A stretch of 64,000 nucleotides of DNA from Sphingomonas turrisvirgatae. GTDB taxonomy: Bacteria > Pseudomonadota > Alphaproteobacteria > Sphingomonadales > Sphingomonadaceae. This document shows positions 52,265-62,493 of this stretch, one piece after another. Every line of letters begins with the position of its first letter. The stretch's first letter is position 1. A program made the translations under genes and the position numbers. The stretch lies in the NCBI RefSeq assembly GCF_001721295.1, contig NZ_MDDS01000057.1, positions 1 through 64,000 of the forward strand. Reading direction: 5' to 3'. The notes under the pieces were generated by a model that was not told the DNA's origin, did no database searches, and was given only the letters and a program-made list of their open reading frames with translations.

Positions 52265-54136
52265 TCAGCGCTCCGCCTGTTCGATCCGTGCGAGCAGCGC
52301 CTCGACCTGCACCTGTGCGCCGGCTGTGGCACCAAGTTCAGCGACCACCCCATCAAACGGCGCGGTAAGCGTGTGCTCCATCTTCATCGCTTCGAGCGTC
52401 AGCAGCTTTTGACCGGCGATCACGAGATCGCCTTCGCTTACGTCGACCGAGATGATCCGGCCCGGCATCGGGGCAAGAACCGCGCCGTCGCCCGCCACCC
52501 CGCCGGCAGCGCCAGTCCCGCGCCGGACGAAGGCGGCAACGCTCATGCCGTCTTGGGTCACCAGCGCGCCGTTCGATCCCATCGCCGAAATCTGGACGCT
52601 GGCATAGGGCGCGCGATCCGCCTCGACCACATAGGTCTCGCCATCGACATCGAGGTGGACCATGCGATGTGGCACGGCGTTGAGGCGGAAGCCCGTGAGC
52701 GGCGCAGCCGTCCCCTGCTCCGCCACGATTGCCCGTGCGGCTTGCTTCAGCAGAAGGTCGCCCGGCCTGTCTGCCGGCACCAGCTCGTCCTGATGCTCGG
52801 CGATGAAGCCCGTGGTGACGTTGCCCGCGATGAATTGCGAGTGTGCGAGCGTACGATGCAGGAACCCTGCATTCGTCTTGACCGGCCAGACCGCAACGCC
52901 GGCCATCCCTTGCCGCAGCAGCGCGATCGTCTCTTCACGCGTGCTGGCGGCCACGATCAGCTTTGCAATCATCGGGTCATAGAAAGGAGAAACTTCCGCA
53001 CCCTGTTCGACCCCCGTGTCGATGCGGATCCCGCCTTGCGGGAAGCGGCAGTGGTCCAGCCGCCCGACCGACGGCAGGAAGCCCTTGGCGGGGTCCTCGG
53101 CATACAGCCGTGCCTCCATGGCCCAACCGTCGATCGCGAGCTCGTCCTGCCGCTTCGGCAGCGGTTCCCCGCTCGCCACCCGCAACTGCCATTCGACCAG
53201 GTCCTGCCCGGTGATCGCCTCGGTCACCGGATGTTCGACCTGCAGCCGCGTGTTCATTTCCATGAACCAGATGCGATCGGCGCGCAGGCCATCGCTCGCA
53301 TCGGCGATGAACTCGATCGTGCCCGCGCCGACATAGTCGACCGCGCGCGCCGCCTGCACCGCCGCGGCGCAGATCGCCTCGCGCGTGGTCGCATCCATGC
53401 CCGGTGCGGGCGCTTCCTCGATCACCTTCTGGTGCCGCCGCTGGAGCGAGCAATCGCGCTCGAACAGGTGCACGATGTTGCCGTGCGTATCGCCGAACAC
53501 CTGCACTTCGATATGGCGGGGCGAGAGGATGTATTTCTCGATCAGCACGCGATTGTCGCCGAACGAGGACGCCGCCTCGCGCTGGCACGATTGAAGCGCG
53601 TCGAGAAACGCGTTCGCCGCATCGACGCGTCGCATCCCCTTGCCGCCGCCACCCGCGACGGCCTTGATCAGCACGGGATAGCCGATCGCGTCGGCTTCGG
53701 CTTTCAGTCGCTCGGGCGCCTGATCCTCGCCGAGATAGCCGGGCGTGGTCGGCACGCCGGCATCCTGCATCAGCTTCTTGGCCGCGTCTTTGAGGCCCAT
53801 GGCGGTAATACTCGCCGGCCTCGGCCCGACCCACACCAGCCCCGCGTCGATCACGGCTTGAGCGAAGGCCGCATTCTCCGACAGGAAGCCATAGCCCGGA
53901 TGGACCGCCTCCGCCCCGCTTGCCTTCGCCGCCGCCAGTATCTTCTCGCCGACCAGATAGCTTTCACGCACTGGCGACGGCCCGATATGCACCGCCTCGT
54001 CCGCCATCCGCACATGCAGCGCGTCGGCGTCGGCGTCCGAATAGACCGCCACAGTGCGGATACCCATGCGTCGCGCGGTGCGAATGACCCGACACGCGAT
54101 CTCGCCGCGATTGGCGATGAGAAGGGATTTGATCAT
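52265..54136 (-). CDS. mccA: Methylcrotonyl-CoA carboxylase, biotin carboxylase/carrier subunit
   Basis: About 623 residues from ATG at 54136 (MIKSLLIANRGE); GTG at 54145, which overlaps the mccB stop, is an alternative. Domains in order: biotin carboxylase (IANRGEIACRVIRT, ATP-grasp KAVAGGGGKGMR, FMEMNTRLQVEHPVTE), a linker BT domain, and a C-terminal biotinyl domain with the carrier lysine in LEAMKMEHTL. With mccB it carboxylates 3-methylcrotonyl-CoA in leucine degradation. Propionyl- or geranyl-CoA carboxylases are close relatives; the isovaleryl-CoA dehydrogenase nearby supports the leucine role. Confidence 0.88.
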   Translation of the reverse strand: MIKSLLIANRGEIACRVIRTARRMGIRTVAVYSDADADALHVRMADEAVHIGPSPVRESYLVGEKILAAAKASGAEAVHPGYGFLSENAAFAQAVIDAGLVWVGPRPASITAMGLKDAAKKLMQDAGVPTTPGYLGEDQAPERLKAEADAIGYPVLIKAVAGGGGKGMRRVDAANAFLDALQSCQREAASSFGDNRVLIEKYILSPRHIEVQVFGDTHGNIVHLFERDCSLQRRHQKVIEEAPAPGMDATTREAICAAAVQAARAVDYVGAGTIEFIADASDGLRADRIWFMEMNTRLQVEHPVTEAITGQDLVEWQLRVASGEPLPKRQDELAIDGWAMEARLYAEDPAKGFLPSVGRLDHCRFPQGGIRIDTGVEQGAEVSPFYDPMIAKLIVAASTREETIALLRQGMAGVAVWPVKTNAGFLHRTLAHSQFIAGNVTTGFIAEHQDELVPADRPGDLLLKQAARAIVAEQGTAAPLTGFRLNAVPHRMVHLDVDGETYVVEADRAPYASVQISAMGSNGALVTQDGMSVAAFVRRGTGAAGGVAGDGAVLAPMPGRIISVDVSEGDLVIAGQKLLTLEAMKMEHTLTAPFDGVVAELGATAGAQVQVEALLARIEQAER

Positions 54137-54141
54137 GGCCG

Positions 54142-55743
54142 TCACATCCGGAACACGCCGAACGCCGGGCGTTCGGGAATTGGCGCTTCAAGGCAGGCGG
54201 CGAACGCCAGGCCCAGCACGTCGCGCGTCTGCACCGGGTCGATCACGCCATCGTCCCACAGCCGCGCGGTCGCGTAATAGGGATTGCCCTCGTCCTCGTA
54301 TTTCTGGCGGATCGGCGCCTTGAACGCTTCGGCCTCTTCCGGCGTCCAGCTGGCGGCATCGCGATGCACCGTCGCTAGCACGCTCGCCGCCTGCTCGCCG
54401 CCCATCACGCTGATGCGGCTGTTGGGCCAGCTGAACAGGAAGCTTGGGGAGTAAGCGCGCCCGCACATGCCGTAATTGCCTGCACCGAAGCTGCCGCCGA
54501 TCAGCACCGTCACCTTCGGCACGCTTGCCGTCGCCACCGCTGTCACCAGCTTCGCGCCGTGCTTCGCGATGCCCTCGGCCTCGTATTTCCCGCCGACCAT
54601 GAAGCCGGAAATGTTCTGAAGGAACAGCAGTGGAATGCGCCGCTGGCACGCCAGCTCGATGAAGTGCGCGCCCTTTTGCGCGCTCTCGCTGAACAATACG
54701 CCGTTGTTCGCCAGGATCGCCACCGGCATACCCCAGATGTGCGCGAACCCGCAGACCAACGTACTGCCGTACAGCGCCTTGAATTCGTGGAACTCGCTGC
54801 CATCGACGACACGCGCGATCACCTCATGCACGTCATAGGGCGCGCGCACGTCCTGCGGCACGATCGCGTACAACTCGCTCGCATCGAACTTCGGCGATAT
54901 CGGCTCGCGTAGCGGCAGGTCGTGCCGATGTGCCGGTCCCAGATGGCTGACGATGTCGCGGACGATGGTCAGCGCATGTTCGTCATTCTCCGCCAGGTGA
55001 TCGGCGACGCCCGACTTGCGCGTATGCAGTTCGCCCCCGCCCAGATCCTCGGCGCTGATCTCTTCGCCCGTCGCAGCCTTCACCAGCGGCGGGCCGGCAA
55101 GGAAGATCGTGCCCTGCCCCCGCACGATCACCGTCTCGTCGCTCATTGCGGGGACATAGGCGCCACCAGCGGTACAGCTGCCCATCACGCAGGCGATCTG
55201 CGCAATGCCCTTGGCGCTCATGTTCGCCTGGTTGAAGAAGATGCGACCGAAATGCTCGCGGTCGGGGAATACTTCGGCCTGGTTGGGCAGGTTCGCGCCG
55301 CCGCTGTCGACCAGATAGATGCACGGCAGCCGGTTCGCCTCGGCGATTTCCTGCGCGCGCAGATGCTTCTTGACGGTCATCGGGTAATAGGTGCCGCCCT
55401 TCACCGTGGCATCGTTGCACAGGATCATGCACTGCCGGCCCGACACGCGGCCGATCCCGGCGATCAGCCCGGCGCCCGGCACCTCGTCGCCATACATGCC
55501 GTTGGCGGCGAGCTGCCCGATCTCGAGGAACGGCGAGCCGGGATCGAGCAGCCGCTCGACGCGCTCGCGCGGCAACAGCTTGCCCCGCGCCTCGTGCTTG
55601 GCCCGCGCCGATTCCGTGCCGCCCAGCGCCGCGACCGCAACCCGCTGACGCAGCTCGGCGGCAAGCGCACGGTTGTGAGCGGCATTGGCATTCCGCGTCT
55701 CGTCCTGCAGCGCGACCGCCGACTTCAGCACCGGCGCGCTCAT
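54142..55743 (-). CDS. mccB: Methylcrotonyl-CoA carboxylase, carboxyltransferase subunit
   Basis: About 533 residues; the start at 55743 ([10 protein letters not shown]) is preferred, since the longer frame runs through the opposite-strand DUF486 gene. The carboxyltransferase fold shows [79 protein letters not shown] and [18 protein letters not shown] with its oxyanion-hole glycines. It works with mccA directly downstream (5-base gap to the ATG, or a GTGA overlap). Confidence 0.9.
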   Translation of the reverse strand: MSAPVLKSAVALQDETRNANAAHNRALAAELRQRVAVAALGGTESARAKHEARGKLLPRERVERLLDPGSPFLEIGQLAANGMYGDEVPGAGLIAGIGRVSGRQCMILCNDATVKGGTYYPMTVKKHLRAQEIAEANRLPCIYLVDSGGANLPNQAEVFPDREHFGRIFFNQANMSAKGIAQIACVMGSCTAGGAYVPAMSDETVIVRGQGTIFLAGPPLVKAATGEEISAEDLGGGELHTRKSGVADHLAENDEHALTIVRDIVSHLGPAHRHDLPLREPISPKFDASELYAIVPQDVRAPYDVHEVIARVVDGSEFHEFKALYGSTLVCGFAHIWGMPVAILANNGVLFSESAQKGAHFIELACQRRIPLLFLQNISGFMVGGKYEAEGIAKHGAKLVTAVATASVPKVTVLIGGSFGAGNYGMCGRAYSPSFLFSWPNSRISVMGGEQAASVLATVHRDAASWTPEEAEAFKAPIRQKYEDEGNPYYATARLWDDGVIDPVQTRDVLGLAFAACLEAPIPERPAFGVFRM

Positions 55744-55791
55744 CTTGCCACCCCGGCGGGGCTGGCGCACAGCGCGATAAAGGGAGACATC

Positions 55792-56130
55792 ATGGCGACC
55801 ATCCTGCTGCTCATCGCATCCAATGTGTTCATGACCATCGCCTGGTACTGGCACCTTGGCAAAGGCGGGTTGGAAAACCCCATGCTGACCGTCATCCTCA
55901 TCTCCTGGGCCATTGCCGGCGTCGAATATTGCCTGGCCGTTCCCGCCAACCGCATCGGCTTCATCGCCGGCTGGACGCCCGGCCAGCTCAAGATCGCGCA
56001 GGAGGCGATCGCGCTGACTATATTCGGTATCTTCATGGTCGCATTCCTGGGCGAAGCGCTGCACTGGCGCCACCTCGCCGCGTTCGGCTGCATCATTGCG
56101 GCGGTCGCCTTCCTGTTCGTCGGCAAATAA
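55792..56130 (+). CDS. DMT-superfamily small membrane protein (DUF486)
   Basis: A 112-residue integral membrane protein with four predicted helices ([80 protein letters not shown]). GGGAGAC precedes the start. DUF486 members are half-size relatives of EamA-type transporters and of unknown function. It stands on the opposite strand between isovaleryl-CoA dehydrogenase and mccB. Confidence 0.85.
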   Translation: MATILLLIASNVFMTIAWYWHLGKGGLENPMLTVILISWAIAGVEYCLAVPANRIGFIAGWTPGQLKIAQEAIALTIFGIFMVAFLGEALHWRHLAAFGCIIAAVAFLFVGK

Positions 56131-56131
56131 A

Positions 56132-56156
56132 CTCCCTCCCCCGGTGGGAGAGGGAG
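56132..56156. terminator. Bidirectional hairpin between convergent DUF486 and isovaleryl-CoA dehydrogenase
   Basis: CTCCCTC and GAGGGAG arms with a short extension across one mismatch (CCC/GGG). It fills the 30-base space between the two stops. Similar C/G-rich stems recur in sphingomonad intergenic regions, so it may be a dispersed repeat used as a terminator. Confidence 0.5.
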
Positions 56157-56160
56157 AACA

Positions 56161-57318
56161 TTAAGCCGCCCCGATCAGTTCGCGACCGATCAACATGCGG
56201 CGGATCTCGTTCGTGCCGGCTCCGATGTCGAGCAGCTTGGCGTCGCGCAGGAAGCGTTCGACCGGCCAATCCTTGGTATAGCCGGCCCCGCCTAGCGCCT
56301 GCACCGCTTCGCCCGCAACGCGAAACGCATTCTCGCTCGCCAGCAGGATTGCGCCCGCCGCATCGAACCGCGTGGTCTTGCCCGCGTCGCATGCCTGCGC
56401 CACCGCATAGACATAGGCGCGCGCGGAGTTGAGCGCGACATACATGTCCGCGACCTTGGCTTGCATCAGCTGGAACGATCCGATCGCCTGACCAAACTGC
56501 TTGCGCTCGCGAAGGTAAGGCAACACCACGTCGAGGCACGCCTGCATGATGCCGAGCTGGATGCCCGCCAGCACCGTTCGCTCATAATCGAGGCCGCTCA
56601 TCAGCACCCCGACGCCGCCGTTCAGCGGCCCCATCACATTCTCCTCGGGCACCTCGCAATCGTCGAACACCAGTTCGGCCGTGGGCGAGCCGCGCATGCC
56701 CATCTTGTCGATCTTCTGCCCGATGCTGAAGCCGGGCATGTCCCTCTCGATCAGGAAGGTGGTGATGCCGCGCGATCCCTCGCCCGTCTTGGCATAGACA
56801 ACCAGCGTATCGGCATAGGCCGCGTTGGTGATCCAGAATTTCGTGCCGTTCAACACATAGCGGTCGCTCTTGTGCTCGGCGCGCAGCTTCATGCTCACCA
56901 CGTCCGATCCCGCCCCGGCCTCCGACATGGCGAGCGACCCGACATGCTCGCCGCTGATCAGCTTGGGCAGATACTTCGCCTTCTGCTCCGCGCTGGCCCA
57001 GCGGCTGATCTGGTTGACGCACAGATTGGAATGCGCGCCATAGCTCAGCCCGATGGAGGCCGACGCCCGGCTCACTTCCTCGCACGCGATGACATGCTCC
57101 AGATAGCCAAGGCCCAGCCCGCCGAATTCCTCCGGCACGGTGATGCCGTGCAGGCCAAGCTCGCCCATTGCCGTCCACAATTCGTCGCGCGGAAACCAGT
57201 CATCGGCATCGATCTTCGCCGCCAGCGGCTCGATCCGCTCGCGCGCGAAGCGCTGCGTCGTGTCGCGGATCATCTCCGCCGTCTCGCTCAGGGCGAAATC
57301 CATCTGCGGCAGGCTCAT
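56161..57318 (-). CDS. ivd: Isovaleryl-CoA dehydrogenase
   Basis: A 385-residue acyl-CoA dehydrogenase; the start at 57318 ([10 protein letters not shown]) follows GAGGAGAG. FAD and substrate motifs include [52 protein letters not shown] and [24 protein letters not shown]. The catalytic Glu lies in [12 protein letters not shown], the position specific to isovaleryl-CoA dehydrogenases rather than near the C-terminus. It acts before MCC in leucine catabolism. Confidence 0.92.
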   Translation of the reverse strand: MSLPQMDFALSETAEMIRDTTQRFARERIEPLAAKIDADDWFPRDELWTAMGELGLHGITVPEEFGGLGLGYLEHVIACEEVSRASASIGLSYGAHSNLCVNQISRWASAEQKAKYLPKLISGEHVGSLAMSEAGAGSDVVSMKLRAEHKSDRYVLNGTKFWITNAAYADTLVVYAKTGEGSRGITTFLIERDMPGFSIGQKIDKMGMRGSPTAELVFDDCEVPEENVMGPLNGGVGVLMSGLDYERTVLAGIQLGIMQACLDVVLPYLRERKQFGQAIGSFQLMQAKVADMYVALNSARAYVYAVAQACDAGKTTRFDAAGAILLASENAFRVAGEAVQALGGAGYTKDWPVERFLRDAKLLDIGAGTNEIRRMLIGRELIGAA

Positions 57319-57405
57319 ACGCTCTCCTCGATTTTTAAGCAGACTAGCAGTGTGAGCGCCTCGCGGAAAATTGATATGCATGGCTCAACATTATAGACCG
57401 CATCT

Positions 57406-58281
57406 ATGATCGACCGGTATCTGCTTCGCTATTTCCTGGCCGTTGTAGATGGCGGAACGTTCACGGCGGCCGCGGCGCAGGTCAACGTGACCCAACCGAC
57501 ATTGTCGGCCGGGATCGCCAAGCTAGAGCGCGAAGTCGGCGCGAAACTGTTTCGCCGCAACAGCCAGCGTGTCGAGCTGACGGGGGCCGGCGCGCGCTTC
57601 GTCGGCCATGCGCGGCGGATCGAGCGCGAGTTCCAGCTGGCGCAATCAGCCGTCAGCGGGGTCGAGCCGGTCGCGACCCTGCGCCTTGGGGTCCTCACCA
57701 CGCTGGCAACCGCGGACCTTTCAGGGCTCGTTCGTCGTTTGGCCATCAGCGCCCCCACGACGAAAGTGGAACTGGTCGAAGCGAACGAGCGGGGCCTTGC
57801 GCAGTATCTCGCGCGCGGCCGGCTTGATCTTGCGCTGACCACCCTGCGCGGCGAGCACAGCGACGCGGGCGAGCCGCTGCGCTGCGAAGCCTATGCCCTC
57901 GCGATGGCCTGCGATCACGCATTGGCGCATGAACGCGCCGTACCGGCCGAAGCGCTTGTGGGCGAGACGATGATTGTGCGTCGTCACTGCGAAGCGCTGC
58001 CTGAGACCAGCCGGCATTTTACGCAACGCGGCATCCGACCCTTTTTCGCGCTGCGCACCACGAACGACGATCGCGCTATGGAGATGGTCCGTGCAAAGCT
58101 GGGGGTCACCGTGGTGCCGGCGTCCTTCGCTCAACCGGGCATCGCGACGCCAGCGCTGATCGGCTTCGATCTCCGCCGCACGCTCGGCGTCGTGTGGGGT
58201 GAGAACGCGCAGCATCTGAGGGCATCGGCCGCCCCATTGCTGAAAGCGCTCTCCGAACAGTTCAGTCCACCCGACACATGA
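57406..58281 (+). CDS. LysR-family transcriptional regulator
   Basis: A 291-residue LysR protein. The helix-turn-helix is YLLRYFLAVVDGGTFTAAAAQVNVTQPTLSAGIAKLEREVGAKLFRRNSQRVELTGAG; the ligand domain follows. It is divergent from isovaleryl-CoA dehydrogenase with only 87 bases between starts, so it may control the leucine genes, although LiuR-type MerR regulators are the better-known ones for that pathway. Confidence 0.88.
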   Translation: MIDRYLLRYFLAVVDGGTFTAAAAQVNVTQPTLSAGIAKLEREVGAKLFRRNSQRVELTGAGARFVGHARRIEREFQLAQSAVSGVEPVATLRLGVLTTLATADLSGLVRRLAISAPTTKVELVEANERGLAQYLARGRLDLALTTLRGEHSDAGEPLRCEAYALAMACDHALAHERAVPAEALVGETMIVRRHCEALPETSRHFTQRGIRPFFALRTTNDDRAMEMVRAKLGVTVVPASFAQPGIATPALIGFDLRRTLGVVWGENAQHLRASAAPLLKALSEQFSPPDT

Positions 58282-58338
58282 TCGCCTGCTACCCGGCATC
58301 CGCCGGCGGTGGAGGCCCACGCGCCAACGGCCCGGTGC

Positions 58339-59445
58339 TCAGGGCAAGGGCGGGCTGCCACGATCGGATACCATGCGCTCGCCATCGATAACGATCGGGC
58401 TGGCCACACCGGGCACCCCGTCCCGCTCGATCGCCATGCCGCGATGGACGATTTGAGCGTCGGCAAACGCTTCATTGATCCGGTTTATCGGCCCGGCCGG
58501 CACGCCAACCGCTTCCAGCGCGTCGGACAGTGCGCCTTTCGACCAGCCGGCGACGGCCTGTCCGACAATACCGGCCAGCGTCTCGCGATTGGCGACCCGT
58601 GCGGGATTGGTTGCGAACCGGGCATCGTCCGCGAGCGCCAAGCCTAGTACTTCGCACAGCCGACCGAACTGAGCGTCATTGCCGACCGCGATGATCAAGT
58701 CGCCATTGGCGGCGGCAAAGGTCTGATATGGCGCGAGATTGGGGTGCGCGTTGCCGAGCTGCTGCGGCACCTCACCCGACACCATCCAGTTCAGCGCCTG
58801 ATTGGCCAGGACGGCGACCTGTGTGTCGAGGAGGGCCATGTCGATATGCGCGCCGCTGCCCGTCGCATCGCGCCGTCGCAGCGCAGCCAGAATCGCGACC
58901 CCGGAATAGACGCCGGTGAAGATGTCGGCATAGGCGATCCCGGCCTTTTGCGGCGGGGTGGACGGATCGCCGTTCAGCGACATGAATCCGCCCATGCCCT
59001 GCGCCAGATAATCATAGCCGGCGCGGTCGGCATAGGGGCCGTTTTGCCCAAAGCCCGTGATGGAACAGCAGACCAGCCGGGGGTTGATTGCCGCCAGGCT
59101 AGCATAGTCCAGGCCGTAGCGTTTGAGCCCGCCGACCTTGTAGTTCTCGATCAGCACGTCGGCGTCCGCCACGAGGGCGCGAACCGCCGCCTGTCCCGCC
59201 TCGCTCGCAATGTCGATGGCGAGGCTCTGCTTGCCGCGATTGGCTGAGTGGTAATAGGCCGCGCCCAGATTGTCACCATTCGCGTCGTGTACGAACGGCG
59301 GACCCCATTGACGCGTGTCGTCCCCCTTGCCCGGCCGCTCGATCTTGATGACCTCGGCACCCAGATCGGCGAGCAATTGCCCGCACCAGGGTCCCGCCAG
59401 AATCCGGGCAAGCTCGATTACCCGCACACCTTCGAGCGGCTTCAC
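58339..59445 (-). CDS. Class III CoA-transferase next to glutaryl-CoA dehydrogenase
   Basis: A 368-residue CaiB/BaiF enzyme with a GTG start that overlaps the preceding stop by one base. Landmarks are GVRVIELARILAGPWCGQLLADLGAEVIKIERPGKGDDTR, CSITGFGQNGPYADRAGYDYLAQGMGG and the catalytic Asp in HIDMALLDTQVAVLA. Coupling to glutaryl-CoA dehydrogenase suggests it activates glutarate using succinyl-CoA, as SUGCT does in lysine and tryptophan breakdown. Confidence 0.87.
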   Translation of the reverse strand: MKPLEGVRVIELARILAGPWCGQLLADLGAEVIKIERPGKGDDTRQWGPPFVHDANGDNLGAAYYHSANRGKQSLAIDIASEAGQAAVRALVADADVLIENYKVGGLKRYGLDYASLAAINPRLVCCSITGFGQNGPYADRAGYDYLAQGMGGFMSLNGDPSTPPQKAGIAYADIFTGVYSGVAILAALRRRDATGSGAHIDMALLDTQVAVLANQALNWMVSGEVPQQLGNAHPNLAPYQTFAAANGDLIIAVGNDAQFGRLCEVLGLALADDARFATNPARVANRETLAGIVGQAVAGWSKGALSDALEAVGVPAGPINRINEAFADAQIVHRGMAIERDGVPGVASPIVIDGERMVSDRGSPPLP

Positions 59446-60629
59446 TAGAACGCCGCGATGCCGGTGATCGCCCGGCCCAAGATCAGTGCATGAACGTCAT
59501 GAGCACCTTCATAGGTGTTCACCGTCTCCAGGTTCATCAGATGGCGCATCACCTGATACTCGCCCGAAATGCCATTGCCGCCATGCATGTCGCGACTGGT
59601 GCGTGCGATATCCAGCGCCTTCCCGACATTGTTACGCTTGACGATCGACACTATTTCCGGCGCGAACTTGCCTTCGTCCATCAATCGCCCGACGCGCAGC
59701 GAGGCCTGCAGCCCGAGCGCGATGTCGGTCATCATGTCGGCGAGCTTCTTCTGATAGAGCTGCGTCGCCGCGAGCGGCCGGCCGAACTGCTTGCGGTCCA
59801 GGCCATATTGCCGCGCGGCGTGAAGGCAGAACTCGGCCGCGCCCATTGCGCCCCAGCTGATGCCATACCGCGCGCGGTTGAGGCAGCCGAACGGCCCTTT
59901 CAGCCCCTCGACCTCAGGCAGCAGCGCGTCTTCGGGCACTTCCACGCCATCCAGCATCACCATGCCGGTGATCGATGCGCGCAACGACAGCTTGCCCTCG
60001 ATCTTCGGCGCGCTGAGCCCCGCCGTCCCCTTGTCCAGCACGAAGCCTCGGATCTTCCCGCCATGCGCATCCGACTTGGCCCAGATGACGAACACGTCCG
60101 CGATCGGGGCGTTGCTGATCCAGGTCTTCGATCCCGACAATCGATACCCGCTGTCGGTCTTTTCCGCCCGCGTGCGCATGCCGCCGGGGTCTGAACCCGC
60201 ATCCGGCTCGGTCAGCCCGAAACAGCCGATCCATTCGCCGCTTGCCAGCTTCGGCAAATATCTCCGCTTCTGCGCCTCCGACCCATAAGCCAGGATCGGA
60301 TACATCACGAGGCTCGACTGAACGCTCATCATGGATCGATAACCGGAGTCGATCCGCTCGACTTCGCGCGCGATCAGGCCGTACGCAACATAGGACACCC
60401 CCGCCCCGCCATATTCGACAGGCACGGTCGGGCCGAGCAGCCCCAGTTCGCCCATCTCGCGGAAGATGGCCGGATCGGTTTCCTCGTTCTGGAATGCCGC
60501 AACGACGCGCGGCGCCAGCTTTTCCGCGGCATAGGCGGCGGCGCTGTCCCGCACCATCCGCTCCTCGTCGGTCAGTTGCGCGTCCAACCCGAACGGATCG
60601 GCCCACTCGAAAGCCTGCATATCGCTCAT
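59445..60629 (-). CDS. gcdH: Glutaryl-CoA dehydrogenase
   Basis: A 394-residue acyl-CoA dehydrogenase; ATG at 60629 (MSDMQAFEW) has CAGGAG upstream. Typical features are [52 protein letters not shown] and [20 protein letters not shown], whose Glu is the catalytic base. It oxidises and decarboxylates glutaryl-CoA to crotonyl-CoA. It forms an operon with the following CoA-transferase. Confidence 0.93.
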   Translation of the reverse strand: MSDMQAFEWADPFGLDAQLTDEERMVRDSAAAYAAEKLAPRVVAAFQNEETDPAIFREMGELGLLGPTVPVEYGGAGVSYVAYGLIAREVERIDSGYRSMMSVQSSLVMYPILAYGSEAQKRRYLPKLASGEWIGCFGLTEPDAGSDPGGMRTRAEKTDSGYRLSGSKTWISNAPIADVFVIWAKSDAHGGKIRGFVLDKGTAGLSAPKIEGKLSLRASITGMVMLDGVEVPEDALLPEVEGLKGPFGCLNRARYGISWGAMGAAEFCLHAARQYGLDRKQFGRPLAATQLYQKKLADMMTDIALGLQASLRVGRLMDEGKFAPEIVSIVKRNNVGKALDIARTSRDMHGGNGISGEYQVMRHLMNLETVNTYEGAHDVHALILGRAITGIAAF

Positions 60630-60752
60630 TCCAATCTCCTGGCGTCCAGCTTCCACGAAGTGGCCGCGCGATCAAGTCGCCGATGCAACAATCGCGCTCG
60701 CTCGGCCTGAACATTTGGTCGAGCCGCACGTTGGGAGGCCTGAGAGGTTCTT

Positions 60753-60932
60753 ATGGCACAATCCATGTTCTTTGCGCAGGAACGCCTGCACCGCGCGAAG
60801 GCCGCACTGGCGCGGGATCTTGCCGCGACAGTCGACGACCCTCGTCGCACCCACGCGTTCCTCGCTCGAGCGGCACGCCATGCCGAGGCGGTGCCCGGCA
60901 GTCTCAACGAAGGGTTGCTGATCCTGCGCTGA
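60753..60932 (+). CDS. Small protein of 59 residues, unknown function
   Basis: A short open frame beginning MAQSMFFAQERLHRAKAAL and ending NEGLLILR, strongly charged and Ala-rich with a helical look. GGGAGG lies 11-16 bases upstream, a little far. It fills the gap between glutaryl-CoA dehydrogenase (divergent) and DDAH (convergent). The composition is protein-like, but no family is recognised. Confidence 0.5.
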   Translation: MAQSMFFAQERLHRAKAALARDLAATVDDPRRTHAFLARAARHAEAVPGSLNEGLLILR

Positions 60933-60968
60933 CGCCAAGAAGGATCGAGCGCTGCCTAGCTTGGCGAG

Positions 60969-61877
60969 CTAGCCTGCTCGGGCCAATGGCATGGTCAGGC
61001 AGTGCAGCCCGCCACCGCATGCCGAAAACTGCGAGATGGGCAGGGGCACGGGATCGAACCCTGCATCGGCCAACATAACGCGCAGTCGCGGCTGTGCGTC
61101 GCTGATCAAGATGGTCGTGCCGTCGATCGACACCACGTTACAGCCCAGCGCCTTGGCTTCGGCGAGTTCGACCGGGAGCAGTTCGATCCCACGCGCGCGC
61201 ACTTGCGCAACGAACGCGGGGTCAAGCGCGTCGATACAGGCCAGCGCACGGTGCTCGTCCAGCATGCAGAAGATGGTGTCGAGATGCAGGTGCTGTGGAT
61301 CGAACGGGCTGACCAGCACCTCCCAGCCCTGCCGCTCAAACAGCGCGGCAAGCGCTGCGACGCCTGCGCGCGTCGTCCGCACGCCCGATTGACCGACGAT
61401 CAACAGCCCTTCGCGCGCGATGCAGACATCGCCGCCTTCGATCGTGCCGTCGCGAATCCGTGCGACCGGCCATGCCCCGATACTGCGCAGGAAGTGCTCG
61501 GCATGATCCGCCTCGGACTGACGATGCGGCAGCGCGGGATTGAGGATCAGCGGCCCCCAAGGGGTCGTCACGACGCTGTCGCGTGTAAAGCACAGGTCGG
61601 GCAGCCCGGGAACGGGTGGCAGCATGTGACAACGGACGCCGAGCGCCTCCAGCGCCCCGCGCACGCGTCGATGCTGGTCAAGCGCCAAGCCGATATCGGT
61701 TTCAAACCCGCCCGCCAGGCTGTCGATTGTCGCCGCGCAGCACGGCACAGGCGCAAGATGCAAAGGGCTGCTCAGCATCACGTCGGTCAGGCGCTTCGTT
61801 TCGCCCACCACGCGCCACCGCGCCGGCACAGGCCGATCGAGCCCGCCGCTAAGGTGTTGCAGGAAATCCAGTTTCAT
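60969..61877 (-). CDS. Dimethylarginine dimethylaminohydrolase / amidinotransferase family
   Basis: About 302 residues from ATG at 61877 (MKLDFLQHL), with GGAG upstream. Guanidino-modifying fold: LPDLCFTRDSVVTTPWG, GTIEGGDVCIAREG, HLHLDTIFCMLDE with the catalytic His region, and C-terminal SACGGGLHCLTMPL with the nucleophilic Cys. Members hydrolyse methylated arginines to citrulline (DDAH) or act as arginine deiminase-like enzymes. No neighbouring gene narrows the substrate. Confidence 0.85.
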   Translation of the reverse strand: MKLDFLQHLSGGLDRPVPARWRVVGETKRLTDVMLSSPLHLAPVPCCAATIDSLAGGFETDIGLALDQHRRVRGALEALGVRCHMLPPVPGLPDLCFTRDSVVTTPWGPLILNPALPHRQSEADHAEHFLRSIGAWPVARIRDGTIEGGDVCIAREGLLIVGQSGVRTTRAGVAALAALFERQGWEVLVSPFDPQHLHLDTIFCMLDEHRALACIDALDPAFVAQVRARGIELLPVELAEAKALGCNVVSIDGTTILISDAQPRLRVMLADAGFDPVPLPISQFSACGGGLHCLTMPLARAG

Positions 61878-61932
61878 CGGTCGCTCCGCATCGAACCTTA
61901 GCGGTCGAGCGGGCAACTAGTTCCCATTGCAA

Positions 61933-62190
61933 CTAAAGTCCGGCCCGCGCCAGCGCGTCCGCCAGTTCATCGCTCATCGCCGGCTCGTCCTTGGGCGTCA
62001 TGCGGTTGAGCGCGGTCTGTAGGCGTGTCTGCGCGACTTGCAGTGCCTTGTGCCGCACCTTGCGCACCGCATTGGTGCGCCCGGAGCGACTTTCGCCGAG
62101 CAGCGCTTCCCATTTGGCTTCTTCCGCGGCGAGCAGCGCAAGCGCCAGGCGAAGGCCGTCGCGCTGCCCCCTGCGATAATCGTCCGACAT
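61933..62190 (-). CDS. Small charged helical protein, unknown function
   Basis: An 85-residue protein (MSDDYRRGQRDGLRLALALL to DALARAGL). AAGGGGG precedes the start. It is predicted to be mostly helix, with an EEAKWEALL amphipathic segment and a basic central stretch (RTNAVRKVRHKALQVAQTRL). It lies 27 bases after the stop of the DUF3606 gene on the same strand, so both may share a transcript. I do not recognise the family. Confidence 0.65.
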   Translation of the reverse strand: MSDDYRRGQRDGLRLALALLAAEEAKWEALLGESRSGRTNAVRKVRHKALQVAQTRLQTALNRMTPKDEPAMSDELADALARAGL

Positions 62191-62217
62191 CCGCCCCCCT
62201 TGCCTGTCGCTGCAGCG

Positions 62218-62394
62218 TCAACCGCCCAGATGCCGCTCCACGGCGGCCGCACTATGACCGACGGCCTTCACTGCCGCTTCAAGCTCAGCGCGGCTGACGC
62301 CGAACTTGCCCGTCCAATAGCGCACCTCATAGTCCTCGCCCAAAGCGATGCGCGAGGCATCCTGTGGGCTGCGAAGCGTCTTGTCGTCTGCCAT
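62218..62394 (-). CDS. DUF3606 small protein
   Basis: A 58-residue protein too short for usual thresholds. A perfect AGGAGG lies 6 bases before ATG 62394. MADDKTLRSPQDASRIALGEDYEVRYWTGKF then GVSRAELEAAVKAVG and ERHLGG match the DUF3606 pattern, in which a short stress- or DNA-associated protein pairs a YEVRYWT motif with an LxxAVxxVG helix. The function is unknown. Confidence 0.85.
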   Translation of the reverse strand: MADDKTLRSPQDASRIALGEDYEVRYWTGKFGVSRAELEAAVKAVGHSAAAVERHLGG

Positions 62395-62493
62395 CGCTTA
62401 CCTCCTCGTTGATGACCCACAGTAAACGCGCGACGATTCGCCGGTTTCCCTGAGCCAAGGAACGAGTTGCTGCCACTGCGAATTGGACCGTGC

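Noticed and set aside
54142..56073. Long N-terminal extension of the mccB frame
   Set aside because: It runs antisense through the DUF486 gene, and the conserved protein begins at 55743.
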